DNA from: Linyphia triangularis
Taxonomy: Eukaryota > Arthropoda > Arachnida > Araneae > Linyphiidae
Reading direction: 5' to 3'
Length of the DNA: 64,000 nt
Assembly: GCA_963978545.1 (NCBI GenBank)
Contig: OZ021728.1
Span: forward strand, 124,001 to 188,000
The translations under genes and the position numbers were made by a program. Under the pieces are notes generated by a model, which searched no databases, was not told where the DNA came from, and saw nothing but the letters and a program-made list of their open reading frames with translations. This document shows positions 25,601 to 37,600 of the stretch, in pieces (within the stretch, counting starts at the first letter, position 1; each line of letters starts with the position of its first letter).

Positions 25601-28600
25601 TTTTGTCCATGTCACTGGTATCATATATTTGCTCATGCCGTGATGATGTCAGTAATAGTAGTTGTGCCTGTGTATTTATTTAATCACAGAGGTTCTCCTT
25701 TCATAGAGGTACTCCAGGGGCGTGCACGTCTCACAGGAGTATATCCGTGAGCGGTTTTGAATTTATGTCCATGTCACTGGTATCATATATTTGCTCATGC
25801 CGTGATGATGTCAGTAATAGTAGTTGTGCCTGTGTATTTATTTAATCACAGAGGTTCTCCTTTCATAGAGGTACTCCAGGGGCATGCACGTCTCACAGGA
25901 GTATATCCGTGAGCGGTTTTGAATTTATGTCCATGTCACTGGTATCATATATTTGCTCATGCCGTGATGATGTCAGTAATAGTAGTTGTGCCTGTGTATT
26001 TATTTAATCACAGAGGTTCTCCTTTCATAGAGGTACTCCAGGGGCATGCACGTCTCACAGGAGTATATCCGTGAGCGGTTCTGAATTTATGTCCATGTCA
26101 CTGGTATCATATATTTGCTCATGCCGTGATGATGTCAGTAATAGTAGTTGTGCCTGTGTATTTATTTAATCACAGAGGTTCTCCTTTCATAGAGGTACTC
26201 CAGGGGCATGCACGTCTCACAGGAGTATATCCGTGAGCGGTTTTGAATTTATGTCCATGTCACTGGTATCATATATTTGTTCATGCCGTGATGATGTCAG
26301 TAATAGTAGTTGTGCCTGTGTATTTATTTAATCACAGAGGTTCTCCTTTCATAGAGGTACTCCAGGAGTATATCCGTGAGCGGTTCTGAATTTATGTCCA
26401 TGTCACTGGTATCATATATTTGCTCATGCCGTGATGATGTCAGTAATAGTAGTTGTGCCTGTGTATTTATTTAATCACAGAGGTTCTCCTTTCATAGAGG
26501 TACTCCAGGGGCATGCACGTCTCACAGGAGTATATCCGTGAGCGGTTCTGAATTTATGTCCATGTCACTGGTATCATATATTTGCTCATGCCGTGATGAT
26601 GTCAGTAATAGTAGTTGTGCCTGTGTATTTATTTAATCACAGAGGTTCTCCTTTCATAGAGGTACTCCAGGGGCATGCACGTCTCACAGGAGTATATCCG
26701 TGAGCGGTTTTGAATTTATGTCCATGTCACTGGTATCATATATTTGCTCATGCCGTGATGATGTCAGTAATAGTAGTTGTGCCTGTGTATTTATTTAATC
26801 ACAGAGGTTCTCCTTTCATAGAGGTACTCCAGGGGCATGCACGTCTCACAGGAGTATATCCGTGAGCGGTTTTGAATTTATGTCCATGTCACTGGTATCA
26901 TATATTTGCTCATGCCGTGATGATGTCAGTAATAGTAGTTGTGCATGTGTATTTATTTAATCACAGAGGTTCTCCTTTCATAGAGGTACTCCAGGGGCAT
27001 GCACGTCTCACAGGAGTATATCCGTGAGCGGTTTTGAATTTTTGTCCATGTCACTGGTATCATATATTTGCTCATGCCGTGATGATGTCAGTAATAGTAG
27101 TTGTGCCTGTGTATTTATTTAATCACAGAGGTTCTCCTTTCATAGAGGTACTCCAGGGGCATGCACGTCTAACAGGAGTATATCCGTGAGCGGTTTTGAA
27201 TTTATGTCCATGTCACTGGTATCATATATTTGCTCATGCCTTGATGATGTCAGTAATAGTAGTTGTGCCTGTGTATTTATTTAATCACAGAGGTTCTCCT
27301 TTCATAGAGGTACTCCAGGGGCATGCACGTCTCACAGGAGTATATCCGTGAGCGGTTTTGAATTTATGTCCATGTCACTGGTATCATATATTTGTTCATG
27401 CCGTGATGATGTCAGTAATAGTAGTTGTGCCTGTGTATTTATTTAATCACAGAGGTTCTCCTTTCATAGAGGTACTCCAGGGGCATGCACGTCTCACAGG
27501 AGTATATCCGTGAGCGGTTTTGAATTTATGTCCATGTCACTGGTATCATATATTTGCTCATGCCGTGATGATGTCAGTAATAGTAGTTGTGCCTGTGTAT
27601 TTATTTAATCACAGAGGTTCTCCTTTCATAGAGGTACTCCAGGGGCATGCACGTCTCACAGGAGTATATCCGTGAGCGGTTTTGAATTTATGTCCATGTC
27701 ACTGGTATCATATATTTGCTCATGCCGTGATGATGTCAGTAATAGTAGTTGTGCCTGTGTATTTATTTAATCACAGAGGTTCTCCTTTCATAGAGGTACT
27801 CCAGGGGCATGCACGTCTCACAGGAGTATATCCGTGAGCGGTTTTGAATTTATGTCCATGTCACTGGTATCATATATTTGCTCATGCCGTGATGATGTCA
27901 GTAATAGCTGTGTATTAATTTTTACTGTTGTTTGTTTTAACTTTTTTTAATCTTGTCCTTTCTGGCCAGACATTTATACATTAAATAAAATTAATTTAGA
28001 ACTTTTCCATTGTAATCACACCAACATGTTCAAATATCATAATTTTAGGTGGAATTCGTGTCGCCCACATTGGAATCAATGGACTGAATGCCTACAAAGT
28101 CCTGAAGTATGAATGCGGAGTGCACAGAGTTCAGAGGGTACCAAAGACTGAGAGGGCTGGAAGGATTCACACCAGCACCATGACTGTAGCTGTTTTACCA
28201 CAGCCTTCTGAGGTAAGACAAGATCTTTTAGATATCCCTAACATTGAATTGCATCATCCTATTGTATATTGGTACTAGTTGTGTGACCCCGCTCTGCTGG
28301 GAAAGTTTACATTTTAGAAGGAGTGGATCTTATGTAGTATAGAGCTACTTATGAAGTAACGATCAGAAAAATCAAAAACACAATAACTTAAAGAAAACAT
28401 AAGTAATTATAATATAATTAATATTAATAATAAATATTAAGGGTACTCATCCATTAGCCGGCTACCAGTTGGCGCTAAATCTAAATGTTTACCCTTTTAA
28501 ATGATGCATAGATGTATCGCCAATTCTAAATATTGAAATTATAAATTATTTGAAAGTTGTTAGTTTGCATTACTTTGGTCTTCTTTTTGGCAATTTTTAT

Positions 28601-31600
28601 CTAAAACCTGGCTAACGGATTCTTACCAACTTAACTTATCATATAAATAATAATAATAAAATTAAAATGTAACTGAAAATAAAAACTGTTATGAGAAACC
28701 ACATTTATCTGTAAAAAAGCACCAAATAAAATCGTGCCAAAGAATTGTTTTATATTACATCTGAACCCAAAAAGTTTTGTATTCTTCAAAAAAGATTTCT
28801 ACACAGAGAAAAACGTAGTTCCATGCCCGGCCACTTACCACTTCTTAATCATGACCAAAATAAAACACCGAAGAAATAAAATCACGAATGAAGTACCATG
28901 CTTCTGGTGTAAATTGTAAAATAGTCTGGAGTAAATAATAAAACATGTATAATACAAAAAATGTATTCAAATTTAGATTAAATTATATGGAACTTGGATA
29001 CACAGTACAAAAACACTACACTAAGGATAAAAACAATCAAAAGAAGGAATTTTGATATTCTGGGTAAAGGAAACAAATAAATATTTAAATGAAAATAAAA
29101 ATTAACAAATGTTGAAATGATTTGAAAGTTTTCAGGGAATTTCAATAATATTAGCTGTTATGTTTACATTCAGAATATTAAGTAGCATTAATCAATTTAC
29201 AGTAAATATATGGAAAATAATAATAATATTTTAACCGTTTATCGGGCAGACGATTATAATGCATTAAACTAATCATGAAAATAAGGGAAATCATTAAAAA
29301 AAAATTTATTTTTGTTCTGATGTAAACCAAAACCTGCACAAAAAAAAAATAATAATAATAATTCTCCAGAGGAGAAAATCTTTTCTAAGATTTAAATTAT
29401 TAAATTTTTTTTAAATTGTTAGTTTTCTTCCTGGAATTATAACATGCTTTGTCTGTGTTAGGAGCCTATGTTAGCTTTAAAATAAATTTCCATAAATTAT
29501 TTTAAATTACCCCTAAAATCTTTGGAATTACAGTAGAACCTCGATTAACCTAAAATAAGCTAAAAACCTGATAAGCTAAAATTCCAGATAATAGGGAGTT
29601 GTAAAAAATAATAAAAAATATATGGTTTTCATTTATTGAATACAGGATTTTTAATATTTTTTTATGACATAATTGTTGGAAATGAGTTTTTGTTGTTGCA
29701 ATCTTAATAATCGTTGTTTCGCTGCTCCATCGCAGAAGTTTTTTTTTTTAAGTAATACTAGTTCAGTTTGATCTGCATCTAAATGTTGCTTAACCATGAC
29801 AGTCCTTTTGAAAAACAGTCAAAATCCTCGCCATTACTTATGTAACTTTACAGTACGGAAAAAGATTCCAGTTTAAAAAATAGCAAATGATTTATTACTC
29901 ATTTGTGAGAATTTTGATGTTGACTAAATGATTGCCGGTTAACAGAGAGTTCCGGATAAAAGAGGGACGTTTAATCGAGGTTCTACTGTATTCCTAAAAT
30001 GTTTTGAATGATCCCTGCAATTTTTAAAATTATCCCTAAAAATTTCCTGAAATTTTAGGAATTATCCTTAAAACGTTCTTGAAATTTTTGGAATTATCCC
30101 TAAAATTCCTACCTAAAGGTTCACGAGCAAGAAAACATGAGTGAGTTTGATGTAAAACGGCTTCTTGCTCATGTAAACACCCTTGCAAAACCACTATTGA
30201 GAAGTTTTAGTTAGTTGCAGCAAGACTTGCACCTACCGAAAATCCTCCCTTTGACACTTTTTCTTCAAGTTTTCTCCCTTGATTCCAATCCTTTTGAAAA
30301 TATTGCAGCTTCTCGACGTGAGTTGACAATTGAATCTTCAATCGTGGAGCTGATTTTATTGAAATAATTCTTTTGAATTATTGGCACTGTATAGGACTTG
30401 TCATTATTGTATATGATTAAAGACGAGCTTTTAAAAAATTACAAGATTGTAAATACAAATGCATGTCGATTTTCTACCTTTGAAAATCCAAATGACACAT
30501 TCATTTGAAAGTTTCAGAGTCGAGAAGAAATTGGTAAAACTATCTAGGATTAAGCAAAAATAGCGTGGATTTAATTAATTAAAAAGACTAAGATATGTTC
30601 ATATCAAATATAAGGTTAAATATAGTTTAAAACTAGCACATTTTGTTTCATTCTTTTCATGTAGCGAAACAATTTCCTTCCTGCGTTATCGTGCATAATT
30701 TTCTTTATGCAGCGTTAGAAAATATACCATGAAGATGTTTAACTAGATATAATGAAAATTAATCTTCATTGCTAGTGCAAAACATTCAATTAATTGGCAG
30801 TTCATTTTATTTAAATAAACTGCTGAAAAAAGAATCAATTATTATATGTCACACATTTTCGAGTTGGCCCAATGGCGTGGTGCATTCTTTTGCACTCGAA
30901 AGGTTCCTGGTTCAATTCCTGTCTACTTTTTTTTTAGTTTTCAATTAGGATTTTTTTAGTTGTGAATTAAATTAATTTTATTGTTATAGTAGTGCGAGAT
31001 ATCATATTATTCTGGATTATAAAATGTAAAATAACTATTGATTCTTATTTTGACTTTTTAGATTTATTTTAATCAACGTTCTCAAATTCATATTCACTCA
31101 GATAATTACTTCTTCATAAGAGTTTTTATCCACTCCCTATAGAATTATAGGAAATTATTAAAATATGTTACAAAATATCTTTTTAAAACATGCATTTTCA
31201 ATACTTTGTTTCAGAAAAGTGATATTTCTTATAGCAAAAATGAAAAAAAAACCTTTAGCGAATAAAACTGTACTTTAAATCATTATCATAAAAATAATTT
31301 GTTTAATAATTATTATACATAAAATAGATACGAATACAATATCATTAAATTTATAAATAACAATTCTTTTCCTAAAATTATTCTTTTTTTAAAACAAAAA
31401 TTCATAGAAGAATAATTGTCTTTAAAATTTGCCTGTTGTTCACAACAATTAATATTCTTAAAAGAAATAATTTTATTGTAATATGTTAACAATTATATAT
31501 TATACATGGTTAATAATTGAAATGAGATTATAAAAAATGTTATAATTGAACTACCAATTAACTTTATACAGTGTATTTTTTACCTAAAATCTTGTCTTCT

Positions 31601-34600
31601 AAATAAATTATGTCTTCCAATATGTTCATCTAAAAACCCTGAATAAATTTAAAAAAATATCGCCTTTATTATCCAAAAGAAAAAATACAGCTAATTTCCC
31701 CCAGAGAATCCATTTTCTTCTCGCAGTTGCATGCCACCATCGTGGATACACCTATGCGAGTTTTCTATTGCAACTACCCCACCTCGAGTAAAATTGCATA
31801 TGCAGTGGAAACAGTACAGCAAGTTCCTCACATGGAAATCGCACAGGTTTTCTTCTTCGTGTTCCTGAAATTTTTGGAATTATTCCTGAAATTTTTGGAA
31901 TTATTCCTGAAATTTTTGGAATTATTCCTGAAATCTTTGGAATGATACCTAAAATTTTTAGGAATCATCCCTGAAATGTTTCTGAAAATTTTAGAATTAA
32001 CCCTAAAATGTTACTGAAACTATCCCTAATGTTTTTAGAAAACTCACTGCGCCTCCTGATAAGACGAAACATTCCCTCTTCTAAAAAGATTTTAAATGTT
32101 TCTTCTTATATTGACATCAGACTCAAAGTAAAAAAACAAATTAAATTTTAAAATTGTAGATTTCCAAATTATTGAAAATTATTTGTTTGAAAACTGTTTT
32201 AAATAATTTGTTCAAACATTGTTGTAGGTAATCTGTTTGAAATTAAAGAAGAAAAAAATAATTAGTTTAAATCTTTGTAATTTAATAGTTTAAAAATTCA
32301 GTTAAATAAAATAAGTCTACACACAATTTTTTCTATGTTCAATTCTCGTTGAACTCATATTCTGTTTGTTTCACTCTTTCCTCCCCCCCCCCCCAAAAAA
32401 AAAATCTCGCTAATCTTCTAGATTTGCCCACCATCGACATACACAGCCAACCATACACACAAAACCGAAGTTAATATAAAGAAATCATTGGAAACACAAA
32501 GATTCATACAGGAAGTCCTGTAGAATCACGAATGTCCTTACAATGCAGAGGCTGAAACAGTCGCGCATGTTTTCATTCATGGGCCATTGGCATGAAGCCT
32601 TCTTGCCTTTTCACATTCATTTTTAATGAATAAAAATAATTTGCCTCACATTTTGTTGATAGAAATGTTTTTGATATTTAAATTAAAAGGAGATGCACAT
32701 GCTGGTAACAGAGCTGAGTTAATGAATATAAAAGTTTTAGTTAGAGATGAACCATAAGGTATGCTTGGCTTTGTTACTCTCTTTTCTAATCTAATCCAAA
32801 CCTCATTTTTACTCCAATCAATCAATTTCCATACCTTTCTATCCCTTTTGTAGCATTCCAAAGTGTCCTTTTTCTGAAAAGTTGCCTTTAGAATTGATTT
32901 TAAATCTTTTATATTGACTTGTGGGTATGTTTGTCGATGGCGAGCAAATTAACGGAGGCGTAATTAAGTTTTGGGGCTGTCATTAAAAGGTCCCTTTTAT
33001 GGAATACTAATAAAACAACTTGCCGTCAAGAAACTCTTTCCTGTTGCCAACGTTGTTTTAATAAATAATAAAATTATTTTAATCAGAATAAAATGACAGA
33101 TATTTGAAAGAGAGTGCATAAATTCACATTCATTTTTAATGAATACATTCTGAAGAGTAATTTGCCGCACATTTTGTTGATAGAAATGTTTTTGATATTT
33201 AAAAGGAGATGCTGGTAGCAGAGCTGAGTTAATGAATATAAAAGTTGGCAATGGCCTATAAATGATTTATATTAAAGAGTTTGTTCTAATGGGTTATATT
33301 ATTGATCATCAACTCGTTTTCAGATTGATATCATCATCAAACCCGGAGACATCGAGTTGGAGTTCAAGAGATCGAGCGGAGCCGGAGGACAACATGTGAA
33401 TACAACTGACAGCTGTGTGAGAATATACCACAAACCATCAGGTAAGAATCATTGCGACAATGCAATTATAGAATTAATAATAATGCATGGGTTTGTGATA
33501 AACTAGAACAACAAAGAAATTGCTCTAGAAATTGTGTCTCCCACTGAGATTCAAATCAATGTCTTTTTGTGTCTCATTTGGTTCCCACTGAGATTCAAAT
33601 CAATGTCTTTTTGTGTCTCATTTGTTTCCCACTGAGATTCAAATCAATGTCTTTTTGTGTCTCATTTGGTTCCCACTGAGATTCAAATCAATGTCTTTTT
33701 GTGTCTCATTTGTTTCCCACTGAGATTCAAATCAATGTCTTTTTGTGTCTCATTTGGTTCCCATTGAGATTCAAATCAATGTCTTTTTGTGTCTCATTTG
33801 GTTCCCACTGAGATTCAAATCAATGTCTTTTAAGGATCTTCGAAAATTGCATCAGGACTTTAATGTGTGACAGCTGCTTTGCAAAGAGTGTTATTATATA
33901 AAAAAATTGCCCTTATAAACAGACTTTGAGGATGGTTTGTTGGCCACTAATCTCACATGTTCGTCTCACAAAGTTCACCATTCGATTTCTATCCACTAAT
34001 CAGCAAATACAAACCAAATGATGTATAAGTTGATGCATGTGTAATATAAATATACCAAAAAATTTTGATGCTGTCTAGTCAATGCTGACAACAATTAAGA
34101 GCATTTAAGGCGTCTTCTCACTTTAGGCACCTCGAAAATAGGCTTTTTTCGAGGATTTTTGCAAACAATTATGTGATAAAATGGATCCTATATAATAAAC
34201 ACATCTTTCAAGTACAAGAAAAAAAATAAAAATATTTTTTTTGAACAATTATTATAATAAAACAGTAGCATCGAAAAACCCGTGTAGAAATGTAATGTTC
34301 GTGGCTTGTTGATGAAATTTCGGAAACTATCCGGCCGATTGTCATGAAATTTGAATGACATATTCTTCATAGTTATGGCTATAGCGCATATCATCAGATT
34401 TTTGAAATTTTGATTTGAAGTATTTTTTTTTTTACAAAAAACTGCAAAAAAACGTTTTTTTTTTTTTTTACTTTTTTGAAAAACGTGCGCCATTTTGTTA
34501 TTTTCGCGAATATCAAAAATCTGATAATATGCGCTATAGCCATAACTATGAAGAATATGTCATTCAAATTTTATGACAATCGGCCGGATAGTTTCCGAAA

Positions 34601-37600
34601 TTTCATCAACAAGCCACGAACATTACATTTCTACACGGGTTTTTCGATGCTACTGTTTTATTATAATAATTGTTCAAAAAAAATAATTTTTTTTTTCTTG
34701 TACTTGAAAGATGTGTTTATTATATAGGATCCATTTTATCCCATAATTGTTTGCAAAAATCCTCGAAAAAAAAATCGCGAAAATAGCCTATTTTCGAGGT
34801 GCCTAAAGTGAGAAGACGCCTTAAGAATTTTCAAGTACTTTTATTTTAAGCCTCAGGGAGAACAAGGAAATCACAGGGAAAATATATTGGCATTAAAATA
34901 TCAAGGGAAAAATCTCCTCTAAAACCTGGAAAAAGTTGTTGTTTCTCTGGGGAAAAATCCTACTCTTCGCTCCTATGTGCCTTAATCTGCAAAAAAATAT
35001 TTTTCGGAAAGATTGCGACGTGATAAAAAAAAAATACGCCTTTATCACGCATTGCAGAAGTCACCTATTATAAAGCTTGAAAATTAGCTAAACATGCCTT
35101 TTTTTTTAATCAACTCTTGAAATTAAAGTTACAAAATTATTTGATAACAGACTTGTAGAAAGTGATTTTTTTTTTTGAGTTATCTGAAAAGTTTGTGTAA
35201 TCGAGGTTTGACTATATTATCTGGCTAAAATTAATTAACTCCGCAATAGAAAACACGACTCTGGGAAACTCGGGAATTTTTTTTTGTTTTGAAAATGAGT
35301 ATGAACCCTGTTTTAAGGCCTGGTAAACAAATTAAAAAGTATTAAGCACTTTTAATGATTGTGGGAACCGTGCCATGGCAACGGACGAGTCGACAGGGGC
35401 TATTATTATGATCTCCCGAATATTTGCAGCTCTTCAAGTTCTATGTAACTCGACCTAAGAATAAACTGATAAAACAAGAAAAAGCAATAAATTTGTGCTT
35501 CGTTAGGGTAAACCCATTCTAAACTTACTCGGAGTGGCCATAGAACCTGCAAATCAGGATTTTTTAATAAATTTTACGAAAATCAGAGAAATTTTCTGGC
35601 ATGTTTTCCCTCTCTTCCATATTTTAGCACCATTTACCCGAAAATTGTGGTAATCGTTACAAGTTTAATCTTACGGAATAATTTAAATTTTTAATTACCT
35701 ACAAAACTATTTTTAAAAAATTGGTATGTTATCTGCTTAACATATATGTTCTATTTGATAAGAGTGTAGGTCGACACTTCTGGAAAAATTGGGGAAATTT
35801 GAAAAAAAAAGTTTGTCGTAAAATCAGGGATTGTTCTGTCAAGGAAATGAGGGAACTTTTTTTTTCCAGATATTTGTGGCCATCATGTTACTGCGTCATC
35901 TCAAACCCGAGAAGTAAGGAAAAGGCACACTGAGAGATGAGTAGGATGAACAAATGCCTACTTAGAAGCAGGCCATTTTCTCCAGTCAAAATATTAAATA
36001 ATAAGAACGCATAATGGAACTCAGTTGCATCAAGCTTATGTTGACATTCGATGTTCTCTTGTCTCCAATTGAGGTAGAGAGCATCTTTCGCTTTTCATGG
36101 TTGCTGTTAAAACACCTTTGCTTTTGGGAAAAACATAGCCTCGACTTATTCCAAAAGGAAGACTTGTCTCTTCTTTTTTATACCTTGAAAATGGTATAGA
36201 AATGTTTGTACTAAGGGAAGTTGGTACCCTAAAATTTATGAATAATCGAGTTATTTTATCAAAATTTGAATATTCCCCTTTAAAATGATACCTCAACTAG
36301 AAGTATTTTTGATACTTTTTCAAAGACAAAATTGGTAACTATTAGTGTAAGTAAAGTTTATCTTTAAAATGCGCTTTTCTCGAAACTACATTTTTTAATA
36401 TTCGTGTACCTTTTTCTTAGAAACTGCACAAATTACCTTTCTAAAATTTTCACCACATATTCTTTTTATGTATCTGTATATACTGAAGTAGATTTTATTA
36501 TTTTAAAAATATTTTTTTGTTTTGGCATATTTCAGCAAAAAAAAAAACTTATAATTTTTATCTAATTTGAGTGACTCACAATAATCCATTAAAAACTGGG
36601 TGTGTGGAACATTGCACAACTTTCAATTACACAATATAATATTGGTCATTGCGGTAAAATTTAACATGGTGTTACTTGCCATTTTCTTATTTTCACTAAC
36701 TTAAATAAAAATAGCCAGTTTGGCGATATTTCTGGCAATAATTTTTATGTGAGCAAAATTGGTGCTTTTATTCGATAGGCATTACACTGTCTGCTCGTAC
36801 GTGAAACACACAAAAATCAATCGTTGATAGACGATGCTCAAGGGCAGAGATCACTGTGTTAAAGGCACTCGTTTTTCAACTTTTTGCATTTTTATGAGGA
36901 TTTCGGAGAAGGCAGGGCTCCCACTCACTCAGAAAGATTTGGAGCAGGTAAAATCAAGTTTTGGAGCAAGAAAAATGCCTATTGGAGCAGGTAAAATTAA
37001 GTTTTGGAGCAGAAACAATGACTTTCGGAGCAGGTAAAAACAAGTTTAGTTGCAGGAAATATGCCCATTGTACCATGTAAAAGCAACTTTTGTAGCACCA
37101 AAAAAAAAAAAAAAAAAAAAAAAACCCAGCAGAAAATTAAATTTTGCAGTAAAAAAAAACAACTTTGAAGCAGAAATACCCGATACGAATGTCACCAAAT
37201 CGGCGTCGCAAATCTCGGCAATAGCTGCTATTACATTATCATAGACCTTGGCGAAAACGAATATAACACCAACGTAAATATAGGAGATAGCACCCACCAT
37301 ACCATCGCGATCTCGGCAATATCGGCGCAAAATCTCAGTAATATCGCATTTTTTTAAGTCACCAAACAGCGTCGCAAATCTCGGCTACAGCAGTGTAAAC
37401 TTCATCGAAAATGACTACCACACTTGCGTAAATATTAGCGATAGCGCTTACAATACCGTCGAAAATTTAGACAGAGGATATTACATAAGTTGAAGACTCT
37501 AAGCAGAAATGACCATCGCAAAAACGTACATATCGGCACAAATGTCGGTAATATTGACATTTTCTTGGTAATGTTTGTGCAAGATTCGGTAATATCGGAT

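Noticed and set aside
24386..27907. CRISPR array
   Set aside because: The units are contiguous 162-bp direct repeats without spacers, in an animal intron.
24386..27907. Hammerhead-type ribozyme in the satellite
   Set aside because: I looked for the CUGAUGA and GAAA core on both strands; the GTGATGATG word is close, but the core and its pairing are absent.
30870..30920. Functional tRNA gene
   Set aside because: Box A and box B are present, but the acceptor and T stems do not pair.
31727..31945. Repetitive leucine/phenylalanine protein (FLKFLEL repeats)
   Set aside because: It results from a 21-bp non-coding tandem repeat whose period is a multiple of three.
34188..34727. Two genes encoding nearly the same peptide on opposite strands
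   Set aside because: They are mirror readings of the two arms of the foldback element.
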